Both the position numbers and the translations under genes were made by a program. Below are positions 34,051-42,463 of a DNA stretch of 64,000 nt, one piece after another. This DNA is from Alishewanella longhuensis (lineage in GTDB: Bacteria > Pseudomonadota > Gammaproteobacteria > Enterobacterales > Alteromonadaceae). The notes beneath the pieces are model-generated. The model was not told where the DNA came from and searched no databases. It saw only the letters and a program-made list of their open reading frames with translations. Position 1 is the first letter of the stretch. Each line of letters opens with the position of its first letter. The stretch is taken from the NCBI RefSeq assembly GCF_014653435.1, contig NZ_BNAO01000001.1, positions 341,903-405,902 on the forward strand, written 5' to 3'.

Positions 34051-34124
34051 GTAACAAAGCCACTACATTCGCTGTCTGCAGTTGTCGGACGTTGGTCCCT
34101 CGCGTCGTTTATGGCGAGAGTTAA
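34051..34124 (+). repeat. attC site 4 (degenerate)
   Basis: R'' GTAAC (34051-34055), L'' GCCA(C)TACA with an extrahelical C, L' TTTATGGC, R' GTTAA (34120-34124). L arms pair in 7 of 8 positions. R'' matches the R' of attC3 as required. The middle is less symmetrical than in the other three. Confidence 0.7.
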
Positions 34125-34134
34125 AACTTAATAT

Positions 34135-34350
34135 ATGACAACCATGGATATCAGATTTATATCAACAGACGATGCAGCCGATATTGCTGACTTTCATCTC
34201 GGCAATAAAGCACACTTGCAGATATGCTCTTCTGGCCGCGTCAGCGGTTGCTTGCTTGGCATGCGGTATCTTAAATTTTGGGCAGGTAAAAACGGGTTTT
34301 TAAGATTGGACAGAAGAGAAGGAGAAGTAAATGAAGGAACTATCCATTAA
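34135..34350 (+). pseudogene. Truncated GNAT-like cassette gene
   Basis: The first residues after ATG 34144 (MDIRFISTDDAADIADFHL, then GNKAHLQ) look like the start of a RimJ/RimL-type N-acetyltransferase, and the start lies 20 bp after the attC4 R' core, as in an intact cassette. After about 26 residues the similarity stops and the frame runs through unrelated sequence to a stop inside the next gene. I read this as a cassette whose 3' part and attC were lost, which marks the right end of the array. Confidence 0.35.
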
Positions 34351-34699
34351 ACAGTGGTTTTGGACATTAACTTTCACATTGCCGCTAACTTTTTATGCCA
34401 TAGAGCTACTGTTTGGCGATACCCATTTTACGCCAAAGGGCTTCTTTTTTCATATGGTGTGGTCAGTGATAGGTGTTGTCATAGGCTACTGGTTATCAAC
34501 CAAGTTATTTGCTAAATATCGTCATATTAAAGGTATAACCGCTATAACCTATTTTTTATTATTGCTGCTGGTTATCGGTATCTCGGCGTTAATTAACCTT
34601 ACAGGGCTAAGAGAATTAAAGCCTCTAATCAGTGAAGCGTTCACGTTACCGTTAATTGTATCGGCTATAACACTAAATTCTATTATTGCTAAACCATAG
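34331..34699 (+). CDS. Small four-helix membrane protein, unknown
   Basis: 122 residues with a good RBS (AAGGAG, 7 nt before ATG). Four membrane segments at about 9-27, 38-56, 68-88 and 98-117, short loops, basic patches between helices 2 and 3 (KLFAKYRHIKG). No family recognised. It begins inside the broken GNAT reading frame and ends before any attC-like site, so it is probably resident chromosomal sequence rather than part of a cassette. Confidence 0.6.
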   Translation: MKELSIKQWFWTLTFTLPLTFYAIELLFGDTHFTPKGFFFHMVWSVIGVVIGYWLSTKLFAKYRHIKGITAITYFLLLLLVIGISALINLTGLRELKPLISEAFTLPLIVSAITLNSIIAKP

Positions 34700-34968
34700 A
34701 ACAGCTGATTATTCGGCAGTAAGCTGCCTACACAGCATACTGCTGTAGCGCTTTCGGCTTCGATTAATTTTTATTGAAGTACCGACAGCAGCATTTTCAA
34801 ACTCAATAAAATAAGCAGTGCCGCTGATAACAAGGCATAACAAATAAATATTATCGCTGGCTTGGTCGAATTGCTGTGGTTTAAACACCATACGCCCGCA
34901 CAAAAATAAAGGCTGCATGTCGCCGCCTAAATGGTTTTCCTGAGTAGCAAGGATTTTAAGGGGGTAAT

Positions 34969-35775
34969 TTGAAACTTGTTCTGCTAATTGGTTTGGTGTT
35001 TTCTTTTGCGAGTAGTGCGCAACCCGCGTTAATGGCAGTAAATGAATTTGAGCTGGAGTATGAAATTGCCGGCAGCGGCAAGCATATCGTGCTGTTAGAG
35101 GCGGGGGCTGGAGCAGGTATGACTGATTGGGACCCGGTGTTTAATCGTATCGCCGAGCATGCTACCGTGATTCGTTATTCCAGAGTAGGCAATGGCAACT
35201 CCACAGCGATTAAGCGGCATTTTACCTCACGTGATTATGCTGATTACGCCAGCGAGCTGTTAACCAAACTGGCGGTAAAGCAGCCGGTGATTGTCGTAGC
35301 GCACTCTTATGGGGGTAGTATCGCCAGAGATTTTGCCGCGGCTTATCCTCAGCAAATTAAAGCGCTGTTAATGCTAGATCCCTCTTCTGAGCATGATGTG
35401 GATATACTGCGTGCCATCAATTTAGAGCAGGGTAATCGGGAAATTGCGCAAATTAAGCTGGATGATATGGCCGAAGGCATGTCGAACCAATACCTCGATT
35501 TTTGGAGCAAGAGGCCGCTACCGAACTATCCGCAAATTAAGGATATGCCTGTTACGGTGATTGCTTCTGTTAGACAGGTAGAGAACCCGGCCAATCTGTT
35601 TTTTACTGATCAGGGCCGACAAATGTGGGGTGAGCTTTGGCAAGGTTGGGCCAATGCTTTCCCGCAGGGGAAAGCGGTGCTTACGGCAAACAGTGGCCAT
35701 TATGTGCAGTTTGATGAACCAGAATTGGTTATTGCTGAGCTAATGGCGCTGCTGCACAAGCTAGACAAAGAATAA
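34969..35775 (+). CDS. Exported alpha/beta hydrolase
   Basis: 268 residues starting with TTG after AAGGGGG. The first 17 residues form a signal peptide (MKLVLLIGLVFSFASSAQ when the start is read as MK; cleavage near SSA). Alpha/beta hydrolase fold: oxyanion strand VLLEAGAGAG, nucleophile elbow VAHSYGGS near residue 112, and the catalytic His in SGHYVQFDEPE near 245. An acidic residue after strand 7 is expected in the region LLMLDPSS or VTVIASV. Substrate unknown. It stands alone, with no obvious operon partner. Confidence 0.82.
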   Translation: MKLVLLIGLVFSFASSAQPALMAVNEFELEYEIAGSGKHIVLLEAGAGAGMTDWDPVFNRIAEHATVIRYSRVGNGNSTAIKRHFTSRDYADYASELLTKLAVKQPVIVVAHSYGGSIARDFAAAYPQQIKALLMLDPSSEHDVDILRAINLEQGNREIAQIKLDDMAEGMSNQYLDFWSKRPLPNYPQIKDMPVTVIASVRQVENPANLFFTDQGRQMWGELWQGWANAFPQGKAVLTANSGHYVQFDEPELVIAELMALLHKLDKE

Positions 35776-35843
35776 CAAATAGCGTTATTTGAGGGCACTG
35801 CTCCCAGCAATGCTCAGGTAATCCAGTATATAAGGCGTGACTT

Positions 35844-36203
35844 ATGGCGGATCTTAACTCTGTGTTTCAAGAGCTTCGCAAGATAATGGCACCGTACGCC
35901 ACGAAATTACAGGCTACGCGAGATGACGGACAAGAGTTGTACCTGGATACGCACTATTTGCAGAAGAACAAAAAGCCGCTGTTCTTTGGTGCTGTGCAGC
36001 ATAAAAAGCGCTATGTGAGCTTTCATCTGATGCCGGTTTATCTTAAACCAGAGTTACTTGCTGCCATATCGCCAGCACTTAAAGCCCGTATGCAAGGCAA
36101 ATCTTGTTTTAACTTCACTGTGTTAGAGCCGGCGTTATTTAACGAACTTGAGGCGCTAACTAGGGCCAGTTATGAGAGCTATAAGGCGCAGGGCTTTGTA
36201 TGA
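35844..36203 (+). CDS. DUF1801/YdhG-like protein
   Basis: 119 residues, RBS AAGGCG. The sequence KPLFFGAVQHKKRYVSFHLMPVYL, then ISPALKARMQGKSCFNF and LEALTRASYESYKAQGF resembles small proteins annotated near the DUF1801/YdhG group, which includes iron-chaperone-like and hypothetical proteins. No signal peptide; cytoplasmic. The specific function is not known. Confidence 0.55.
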   Translation: MADLNSVFQELRKIMAPYATKLQATRDDGQELYLDTHYLQKNKKPLFFGAVQHKKRYVSFHLMPVYLKPELLAAISPALKARMQGKSCFNFTVLEPALFNELEALTRASYESYKAQGFV

Positions 36204-36299
36204 AAACTTGTCGCGAGTACCATTAACCTAACTAAAACACTTAAGGCTAACAATCAGCGTATTTATAAACGTATCTATCAGCAACTTAATCATCTAGAA

Positions 36300-36443
36300 A
36301 TGATGGCGCTTTTCAAACAAGAATTTATGGCGGACTTTGTCTCAGATTTACTGGAGCGCACTGTCAGTATTAGTGAGATTGAAACCTTAGGGATATTGTG
36401 TGATGCAGATGACACAAACTGCCTTAGTCAATTACCAGAATAG
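36300..36443 (+). CDS. Small ORF or gene remnant, unknown
   Basis: 47 residues (MMALFKQEFMADFVSD then LLERTVSISEIETLG, ending LSQLPE). The same frame is open upstream to about 36229 (KANNQRIYKRIYQQLNHLE) without a start codon, so this may be the 3' part of a decayed gene. Composition looks protein-like, but no RBS is clear. The rest of the gap 36204-36547 holds nothing else I can support. Confidence 0.3.
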   Translation: MMALFKQEFMADFVSDLLERTVSISEIETLGILCDADDTNCLSQLPE

Positions 36444-36547
36444 CTAACGGCGTTATTAGCATAGCCCTTGGCTGACAGCGCGGGAGCTGGCCACCAAGGT
36501 TAGCGATAAAACAAGGCTAGCGATAAAAAAGCACCGTGCTGCTTTTG

Positions 36548-37348
36548 CTAGATAACCGACAGCAACATCTTTAAGCTCAGCAAAATAAGCAATACCGCAA
36601 ACACTTTCTTTAATGTTGCCACCGGCAGTTTATGCGCTAATTTGGCGCCAACAGGCGCAGTGATAAAGCTGGCGGCAGACATCAACAATACCCCAGGTAA
36701 GTACACCATACCCACGGCAAAGGGCAAATCCTGCCCAGGTTGGCTTTGCAGTAAATAGCCTAGCGCTCCGGCGAGTGAGATAGGCAAACCAACAGCGGCT
36801 GAGGTGCCTATAGCGTTTTTCAGAGCAATACCACGCCAGCTTAAATAGGGGACAGTTAAAGAGCCGCCGCCAATAGACACCAGCGCAGACACCACACCGA
36901 TACCGCCACCTACAGTAGCAAGTTCTACTTTGCCGACCGCTTTAGGTTGTGCAGGCGCAGCTTTTTTTGGCCTTAGCATATTAAGGGCAACATAGCCCAT
37001 AAAGAGTGCAAAGAAGATCGCCAGATGCTGGGCGCTAATTTTGGCGGCCAGAAAGGTGGCGGCAAAGGTGCCAATAATCACACCTGGAGCCATGCTTTTT
37101 ACAATGGGCCACAGCACACCACCGCGGGCATGATGGGCGCGCATGCTGGAGATGGAGGTCATTACTATAGCGGCCATAGAGGTGCCCAAGGCCAGATGTA
37201 CCACATGCTCTGCGGTTAAGCCCATCGCCAGAAAAATGGTGGTTAGCATCGGTACCATAATGCCGCCACCGCCAATGCCTAATAGGCCCGCCATAAAGCC
37301 AGCAAACAATCCCAGTGCTAAAAATGCCAGTATCCATTCTATTGCCAT
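36548..37348 (-). CDS. TauE/SafE family sulfite/anion exporter
   Basis: 266 residues from ATG 37348 (ACAAGG upstream); a longer reading to 37390 is possible but less likely. Eight hydrophobic segments with the duplicated TauE core: GFMAGLLGIGGGGIMVPML in the first half and GVVSALVSIGGGSLTVPYL in the second. Members export sulfite, sulfoacetate or other organic sulfur anions across the inner membrane. The substrate is unclear, as no sulfur genes are nearby. An intergenic repeat copy lies directly upstream at 37394-37417. Confidence 0.88.
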   Translation of the reverse strand: MAIEWILAFLALGLFAGFMAGLLGIGGGGIMVPMLTTIFLAMGLTAEHVVHLALGTSMAAIVMTSISSMRAHHARGGVLWPIVKSMAPGVIIGTFAATFLAAKISAQHLAIFFALFMGYVALNMLRPKKAAPAQPKAVGKVELATVGGGIGVVSALVSIGGGSLTVPYLSWRGIALKNAIGTSAAVGLPISLAGALGYLLQSQPGQDLPFAVGMVYLPGVLLMSAASFITAPVGAKLAHKLPVATLKKVFAVLLILLSLKMLLSVI

Positions 37349-37393
37349 AACTTGCCTTGTTCCTAATTTAAACCTGAGCAACCGCTGCAACTC

Positions 37394-37417
37394 GCATCTT
37401 GAGATGACTTGGGTATA
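37394..37417 (+). repeat. Dispersed intergenic repeat, single arm (copy R1)
   Basis: Starts GCATCTTGAGATGA and ends TTGGGTATA, matching the arms of the palindromic element at 40744-40871 and the copy at 50792-50816. No left arm is evident here. Confidence 0.6.
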
Positions 37418-37612
37418 CTGCTAAAGAGGGTGCCAAGATAACAAAAATTTCGCTTTTCATTAATCACTTTTATGGCAAGCACCCTATAAAATGGCATAAG
37501 GTTTAGGCAGAAGTACTCTGTGATGCCACTATTTAGCTGTTGTTGCCTGACTAATGCTGAGTGAAACGTAGCAGGATTATTATTTTTATCATTCGTTTGA
37601 AGGAGCGAAGCA

Positions 37613-38653
37613 ATGCGTTTTAAATTAACGATGTTACTTACGGCACTGATAACCGCCCAACTTACCCTGCCTGCTACTGCTTGCACCAGAGCCGTGTATA
37701 AAGGGCCTGAGCAAACCATTATTACCGCCCGTTCTATGGATTGGAAAGATGAGATCCCTGCGGATTTATGGCTGTTTCCCCGTGGTATCACCCGGCAGGG
37801 GGAAGTGGGGCCTAATTCCATTAGCTGGACGGCAAAATACGGCAGTATAGTGGCCAGCGCCTTTGATATCGCCAGTGCCGACGGTATGAACGAAAAAGGT
37901 TTAGTGGCCAATTTACTTTGGTTGGTAGAGTCTCGTTATCCAGAATATGATGGCAGCCAGCCGGGGCTGACCATAGCGGCCTGGGTGCAATATATGCTGG
38001 ACAATTTTGCCACGGTAGCCGAAGCCGTGGCGGCCATGCAAAGCGAACCCTTTGTCATAGTGTCTGCTGATATTCCGGGGACCAGCAAGTTTGCCACTTT
38101 GCATTTAGCCATTTCAGATGCGACAGGCGATAACGCGGTATTTGAGTATATCGATGGCAAATTAGTGATCCATCATAGCCCTGATTATACAGTGATGACC
38201 AACTCGCCAATTTTCGAAAAGCAGCTAGCCATTAATGAATACTGGCGGGAAATTGGTGGTACGACGATGCTTCCTGGCACCAACCGGGCGGCCGATCGTT
38301 TTGTCCGTGCTTCGTTTTACTTAAACGCGATTCCGCAAACCAGTGATCCCAAGCTGGCTGTCGCCAGTGTCTTTAGCGTGATTCGTAATGCCTCGGTGCC
38401 CTTTGGTATTTCCTCCGAGGCCGAGCCGAATATTTCGTCAACCCGCTGGCGTACGGTATCGGACCAAAAACGCCTTACCTACTATTTTGAAACGGCGCTC
38501 ACCCCCAATACCTTTTGGGTAGATATTCGCAAGGTGAATTTTGCTGCCGGCCAGCCGGTGCGTAAGTTGCCATTAGCGCAACACGAAATATACGCCGGTG
38601 ATGCCCTGGCGCAGTTTAAACCGGCTAAGCCCTTTGTATTTGCTGGGCTTTAG
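37613..38653 (+). CDS. Choloylglycine hydrolase/penicillin acylase-family Ntn hydrolase
   Basis: 346 residues. Signal peptide to about residue 23, so that Cys24 (in TACTRAVY) becomes the N-terminal nucleophile, as in Gram-negative penicillin V acylases. Further family features: RSMDW near 41-45, the region EKGLVANLLWL near 90-100, VMTNSPIF with the conserved Asn, and a later Arg. Members cut amides such as bile salts, penicillin V or N-acyl-homoserine lactones. In a Gram-negative periplasm, quorum-signal cleavage is a fair guess, not evidence. RBS AAGGAG. Confidence 0.87.
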   Translation: MRFKLTMLLTALITAQLTLPATACTRAVYKGPEQTIITARSMDWKDEIPADLWLFPRGITRQGEVGPNSISWTAKYGSIVASAFDIASADGMNEKGLVANLLWLVESRYPEYDGSQPGLTIAAWVQYMLDNFATVAEAVAAMQSEPFVIVSADIPGTSKFATLHLAISDATGDNAVFEYIDGKLVIHHSPDYTVMTNSPIFEKQLAINEYWREIGGTTMLPGTNRAADRFVRASFYLNAIPQTSDPKLAVASVFSVIRNASVPFGISSEAEPNISSTRWRTVSDQKRLTYYFETALTPNTFWVDIRKVNFAAGQPVRKLPLAQHEIYAGDALAQFKPAKPFVFAGL

Positions 38654-38654
38654 A

Positions 38655-39653
38655 CTAGCGTTTAGCAGAGTGCAGCTGCGGATTATGGCTTGGCGCAGTC
38701 GGCCCGTTTTGGGCTGGCTGCCACTGTTGCCATAGATATTGGCCAAAGCGCCCCGCCACATAGCTACAAACCAAGGTTGCAACCGCCAACTCCAGATAAG
38801 CGATAAAGCTGATTAACTGCGCCAACTGCACAAAGTGCCATGCTGAAAATAAGTTACTCACTTTAAATAACGCGGTAGCGCCAATCACCAGCGGAAAAGT
38901 GTAGGCAGCAAAAGCCGGGGTAAAGGTTAAGCGCAATAAACCGGGTAACGCCAGATAAATCACACTGGTCATCAGCAGTGCCAATACCAGCAACAGCGAC
39001 ACCAGCCAAACCGCTGGCGCGGCGGCAAAACTAATGTAAGCCGCTAAACATAAACTGGCCGGTGCGGCTAATACCGCCAGGCTGGGTTTAGCCGCCAATG
39101 GCAACTCACCTGCTTTAAGTAAGCGATACAGCATAATAGGCAGCATAAAAAAATATGCGGTTAAGCCAAACCAAAACAAGGCGGCAACAAGCGCAGTAGG
39201 TATTGTTGCTGGGCAGGTTAGTACGGCCGTGACAATACCAATAGGCGGCACAAACCAGCCTGGGATCAGGTGCTGCAAGCGGAAGGCGGGTAGCCGATGC
39301 CAGAGAAAACCGGCGAAAAGCAAAATATGCAGCACTACAGCGCTACACCAGAGTATTGGCGCTATCTGTGTAGGTAAGGAGACCGAAATTACCATAGCCG
39401 CCATAGCGCTAGTCGGTAACACACTACCCAGAATAGGATGTGCCAGCTCTTGCTTAAAAAGTGCGGGAAAAAAGATAAACTTCAGGAGCAGCAATAGCAG
39501 CAGGCTACTGGCGATAAGCGCCGCGGCGAATTGCGCATTGTTATGTAGTGTCACGTTGCTATTCCAGCACCATCCCAGGCTCGCAATACCCAAAGCTAGC
39601 GCCGCTAATGGCGTCGGGATGTATTGGGTAAAGTGTACAACAGGCTTTGACAT
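38655..39653 (-). CDS. TDT family transporter (TehA/SLAC1-like)
   Basis: 332 residues with about ten membrane helices. Typical features are LGSVLPTSAMAAMVIS, LIPGWFVPPIGIV and FTPAFAAYTFPLVIGATALFK, as in tellurite-resistance/dicarboxylate transporters. The family conducts anions (TehA, SLAC1) or exports C4-dicarboxylates or sulfite. The gene is divergent from the LysR gene at 39750 (96-bp gap), which is the usual layout for a LysR-controlled transporter. Ends 1 bp from the convergent amidase gene. Confidence 0.85.
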   Translation of the reverse strand: MSKPVVHFTQYIPTPLAALALGIASLGWCWNSNVTLHNNAQFAAALIASSLLLLLLLKFIFFPALFKQELAHPILGSVLPTSAMAAMVISVSLPTQIAPILWCSAVVLHILLFAGFLWHRLPAFRLQHLIPGWFVPPIGIVTAVLTCPATIPTALVAALFWFGLTAYFFMLPIMLYRLLKAGELPLAAKPSLAVLAAPASLCLAAYISFAAAPAVWLVSLLLVLALLMTSVIYLALPGLLRLTFTPAFAAYTFPLVIGATALFKVSNLFSAWHFVQLAQLISFIAYLELAVATLVCSYVAGRFGQYLWQQWQPAQNGPTAPSHNPQLHSAKR

Positions 39654-39749
39654 AAACAGCTCTCTTCACAGCAACTGCTCCTATCATATATTGTGTTGTT
39701 GCTTTAGAATATCTGAACGTTTCTAACGACGCGTTAGGTTTAACTGAAC

Positions 39750-40613
39750 ATGATCAGCATAAAAAAATTGCAGGTGTTTAGCAGTATTGCCAAGCATGGC
39801 AACCTTACCGCAGCGGCGGCGGAGTTATATTTAAGTAAGGCAGCGGTATCGCAAGCCTTATCAGAGCTGGAAACGCAGCTCACGGCGCCTTTGTTTGATC
39901 GGGTGCATCCGCGCTTAAAGCTCAACCAGCAGGGCAAATTATTACAACCCTTGGCCGATGAGGTACTAAGCCGGGTAGCGGATATTGAGCAGTTGTTTCA
40001 ACAGCAGCAATTGCAAGGTCAGCTGCGGCTGGGAGCCAGTCAAACCATTGGTAATTACTTATTGCCGCAGTTGTTAACAGCGCTACCGCCAGGGCAAATT
40101 CAGGTGAGTATTGAAAATACCTTTAGTCTTTGTCAGCAAGTATTGCAGTTTGAATTAGACTTAGCCCTTATCGAAGGCGAGAATCCCTTTCATGAATTGC
40201 AGTTAACACCGTGGCTGACCGATGAAATGGTATTACTCGCTAGGCCTGGGCATCCTTTGGCTCAACTTGCGGTGGTTGAATACGCCATGTTGGCAGAGCA
40301 GCCCTGGGTGCTGCGCGAAGCACAATCGGGTAGCCGCAGCCAATTTAATCATTATCTGGCGCCTAAACTCCCTGCTATAGGGCCGGTGACAGAGCTCAAT
40401 GCGTTAGAGGCTGTAATGGGCGCAGTGGAAGCGGGCCTTGGGTTAACCTTTATCTCTGCCCATGCTGCCGCTTCGCGGATCGCCCAAGGACGTCTGGTTC
40501 GGCTTGTCTTGCCTGAGATCTTTACCCGCCAGCTCAGTTTGGTTTGGCATAAACAAAAATATCACTCGGCGTTGGCGCGGCATTTTATCGACTTTTGTCA
40601 GCAGCCCGCTTGA
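39750..40613 (+). CDS. LysR family transcriptional regulator
   Basis: 287 residues. N-terminal HTH at about 1-60 (ISIKKLQVFSSIAKHGNLTAAAAELYLSKAAVSQALSELE as separate conserved pieces), then the effector domain (about 88-285) with LRLGASQTIGNYLLP and a C-terminal GLGLTFIS element. It probably controls the divergent TDT transporter gene; a T-N11-A box was not resolved in the short gap. The effector may be an anion or organic acid (inference from context). Confidence 0.9.
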   Translation: MISIKKLQVFSSIAKHGNLTAAAAELYLSKAAVSQALSELETQLTAPLFDRVHPRLKLNQQGKLLQPLADEVLSRVADIEQLFQQQQLQGQLRLGASQTIGNYLLPQLLTALPPGQIQVSIENTFSLCQQVLQFELDLALIEGENPFHELQLTPWLTDEMVLLARPGHPLAQLAVVEYAMLAEQPWVLREAQSGSRSQFNHYLAPKLPAIGPVTELNALEAVMGAVEAGLGLTFISAHAAASRIAQGRLVRLVLPEIFTRQLSLVWHKQKYHSALARHFIDFCQQPA

Positions 40614-40683
40614 ATCCCTCATGCATCCTCTGACAAACCCTAAACGAATTAGCGTAGTGATTAGCTGCACAGTATTAGGGCGC

Positions 40684-40697
40684 TGAATACGTATTCA
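40684..40697. promoter_or_regulatory. LacI-family operator upstream of transporter-GH13 operon
   Basis: TGAATACGTATTCA is a perfect 14-bp palindrome with central CG, differing from the site at 23438 only in the third base of each half. It lies 267 nt before the transporter start, with a palindromic element and inverted repeats in between. Confidence 0.68.
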
Positions 40698-40743
40698 TCT
40701 TGTTCTTGCACTAAAATAGGGTTATCAAACAGTCTGACAGGTT

Positions 40744-40871
40744 TATACCCTTCGTCTTTCAATATGCACGGGTGTTGGCTGCGCCCGTCCACCCCAATCA
40801 CTTAGAAAAGCTAAGCTCATGGGGATGAACGGTCTTGCCGCCTACGTGCATCTTGAAATCCATTGGGTATA
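40744..40871. repeat. 128-bp imperfect palindromic intergenic element (R2/R3 arms)
   Basis: The ends TATACCC (40744) and GGGTATA (40865-40871) are inverted repeats. The arms continue as TTTCAATATGCACG on the left and CGTGCATCTTGAAA on the right, then CCACCCCA/TGGGGATG, and close with CTTAG-aaaag-CTAAG exactly at the centre (40801-40815). The plan resembles ERIC-type elements (about 127 bp) but the sequence is different. It sits in the leader between operator and transporter gene and can fold as one long hairpin in RNA. Confidence 0.65.
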
Positions 40872-40933
40872 TACCCTAAATCTGCAATGCTTTTGGGTAA
40901 CGACCCTGAATCCTTGCAGATTTTGGGTAACAA
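40865..40933 (+). promoter_or_regulatory. Repeated/inverted motifs in the transporter leader
   Basis: Contains the perfect palindrome GGGTATATACCC (40865-40876), inverted AAATCTGCAA (40878-40887) / TTGCAGATTT (40914-40923), and two direct copies of TTTTGGGTAAC (40891 and 40921). Could be an RNA hairpin or a binding site close to the transporter start. Confidence 0.4.
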
Positions 40934-40964
40934 CAATAATAACTACGCAATAGAGAACATCACT

Positions 40965-42461
40965 ATGCAAACTAAGCCAAACCTCAGTTTCTGGCAGATT
41001 TGGAATATGTGCTTTGGGTTTTTTGGTATTCAGTTTGGCTTTGCCCTGCAAAATGGCAACGTCAGCCGAATTTTCCAAACCCTGGGTGCCGATATGGAGC
41101 AAATTCCCATTCTGTGGATCGCCGCCCCCCTTACCGGCTTGCTGGTACAGCCAATTATTGGCCACTTTAGTGATAAAACCTGGACAAAACTTGGGCGTCG
41201 TCGGCCATTCTTTCTTTATGGTGCCTTAGCCACTACCGCTGCTTTGGTGATAATGCCTAACTCGCCTACCTTGTGGATTGCCGCAGGGATGTTGTGGATT
41301 TTAGACGCAGCTATTAACGTTACCATGGAGCCTTTCCGTGCCTTTGTGGGCGATAACCTCAATAAAAAGCAACGGCCCACGGGCTTTGCCATGCAATCCT
41401 TCTTTATTGGCGTGGGTGCCGTTGTGGCCTCAGCCTTGCCTTGGATGATGACCAACTGGTTTGGTGTGTCGAATACTGCGGCTGAAGGGATGATCCCTGA
41501 TTCGGTGGTCTATTCCTTTTATGCCGGTGGTGTGGTGCTGTTTTTAGCGGTGGGCTGGACCATTATTTCCAGTAAAGAATATAGCCCAGAGCAATTAGCA
41601 GCCTTTGATGCGGCAGAACAAGCAGAACACCCAAGCGCTGCTATGGCCACCCCTGCCGATAATTATTGGCGTAGCGGTGCTGCTGCGGTGGTAATTGGTG
41701 TCGCTGCCTTTGCTGCTGTGGCTGTTTGGCAGTTGGATAAGCAATTGTATTTATTGGGTGCCTTAATTGCTGCCTTTGGTTTGCTGCAATGGGCAGCCAG
41801 TTGGTTTAAGCAACAGCAAAACCGCAATATGCTGGTGCAGCTGACAGATGATTTATTTACTATGCCTAAAACCATGCGCCAGTTGGCGGTAGTGCAGTTC
41901 TTTTCCTGGTTTCCGTTATTCGCCATGTGGATTTACACCACGGCCGCGGTAACCAGCTATCACTACGGCACAACGGATACCACGTCGGTTGCCTACAACA
42001 ATGGTGCCGATTGGGTAGGGGTGTTATTCGCGGTCTACAATGGTTTCGCCGCTATTGCTGCTTTATTAATTCCGTTATTGGTCAAAGCTACCAGCACGCA
42101 AAAAGCGCACTGCATTAACTTGCTGTTTGGTGCACTGGGCTTATTTTCGTTCTTCTTTATTAAAGATCCGGCGCTGTTATGGCTGCCCATGATTGCGATT
42201 GGTATTGCCTGGGCCTCTATTTTATCGCTGCCTTATGCGCTGTTATCAAACTGTCTGCCAGCGCATAAAATGGGCGTGTATATGGGCATGTTTAATATCT
42301 TTATTGTATTACCACAATTATTAGCGGCGGCCATTTTAGGCAGCTTAGTCGGCTACCTGTTCCAGGGGCAGGCTATTTATGCACTAGCCATTGGCGGCGT
42401 AAGCTATGTGATAGCGGCACTTTATGTGTTGCGGGTAAAAACCGAAACAGTAGAGGCATAA
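40965..42461 (+). CDS. GPH/MFS-type sugar (maltooligosaccharide) transporter
   Basis: 498 residues from ATG 40965; a longer frame to 40863 crosses the repeated leader and is rejected. Twelve membrane helices, with the SLC45/GPH-like motif [23 protein letters not shown] after helix 2 and [14 protein letters not shown] near helix 4. Related transporters in Alteromonadales sit in maltodextrin loci and import maltose by cation symport. It lies 2 bp before a GH13 gene and downstream of the LacI-type palindrome, which supports alpha-glucoside uptake. Confidence 0.85.
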   Translation: MQTKPNLSFWQIWNMCFGFFGIQFGFALQNGNVSRIFQTLGADMEQIPILWIAAPLTGLLVQPIIGHFSDKTWTKLGRRRPFFLYGALATTAALVIMPNSPTLWIAAGMLWILDAAINVTMEPFRAFVGDNLNKKQRPTGFAMQSFFIGVGAVVASALPWMMTNWFGVSNTAAEGMIPDSVVYSFYAGGVVLFLAVGWTIISSKEYSPEQLAAFDAAEQAEHPSAAMATPADNYWRSGAAAVVIGVAAFAAVAVWQLDKQLYLLGALIAAFGLLQWAASWFKQQQNRNMLVQLTDDLFTMPKTMRQLAVVQFFSWFPLFAMWIYTTAAVTSYHYGTTDTTSVAYNNGADWVGVLFAVYNGFAAIAALLIPLLVKATSTQKAHCINLLFGALGLFSFFFIKDPALLWLPMIAIGIAWASILSLPYALLSNCLPAHKMGVYMGMFNIFIVLPQLLAAAILGSLVGYLFQGQAIYALAIGGVSYVIAALYVLRVKTETVEA

Positions 42462-42463
42462 CG

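Larger units (their letters stand above)
31127..34124 (+). mobile_element. Integron gene-cassette array without integrase (CALIN-like)
   Basis: Four attC sites in the same orientation end successive units of about 388, 579, 642 and 1385 bp. Each attC starts with an R'' core (xTAAC) and ends in an R' core (GTTAx). The variable base follows integron logic: attC1 R' GTTAG / attC2 R'' CTAAC; attC2 R' GTTAT / attC3 R'' ATAAC; attC3 R' GTTAC / attC4 R'' GTAAC. Each pair belongs to one excised circle, so these are real cassettes. L''/L' arms pair with one extrahelical base. No intI is visible within the window. Cassette genes are AT-richer than their surroundings. The left limit (GTTAG at 31126) is inferred. 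Confidence 0.85.

Noticed and set aside
34709..34918. 69-aa minus-strand frame
   Set aside because: No family signal and no clear RBS; may be chance in a border region.
34830..34945. ATAACAAGGC-like sequence resembling an attC start
   Set aside because: No complementary GTTAT/L' arm follows, and the first base does not match the TTAAC expected from attC4.
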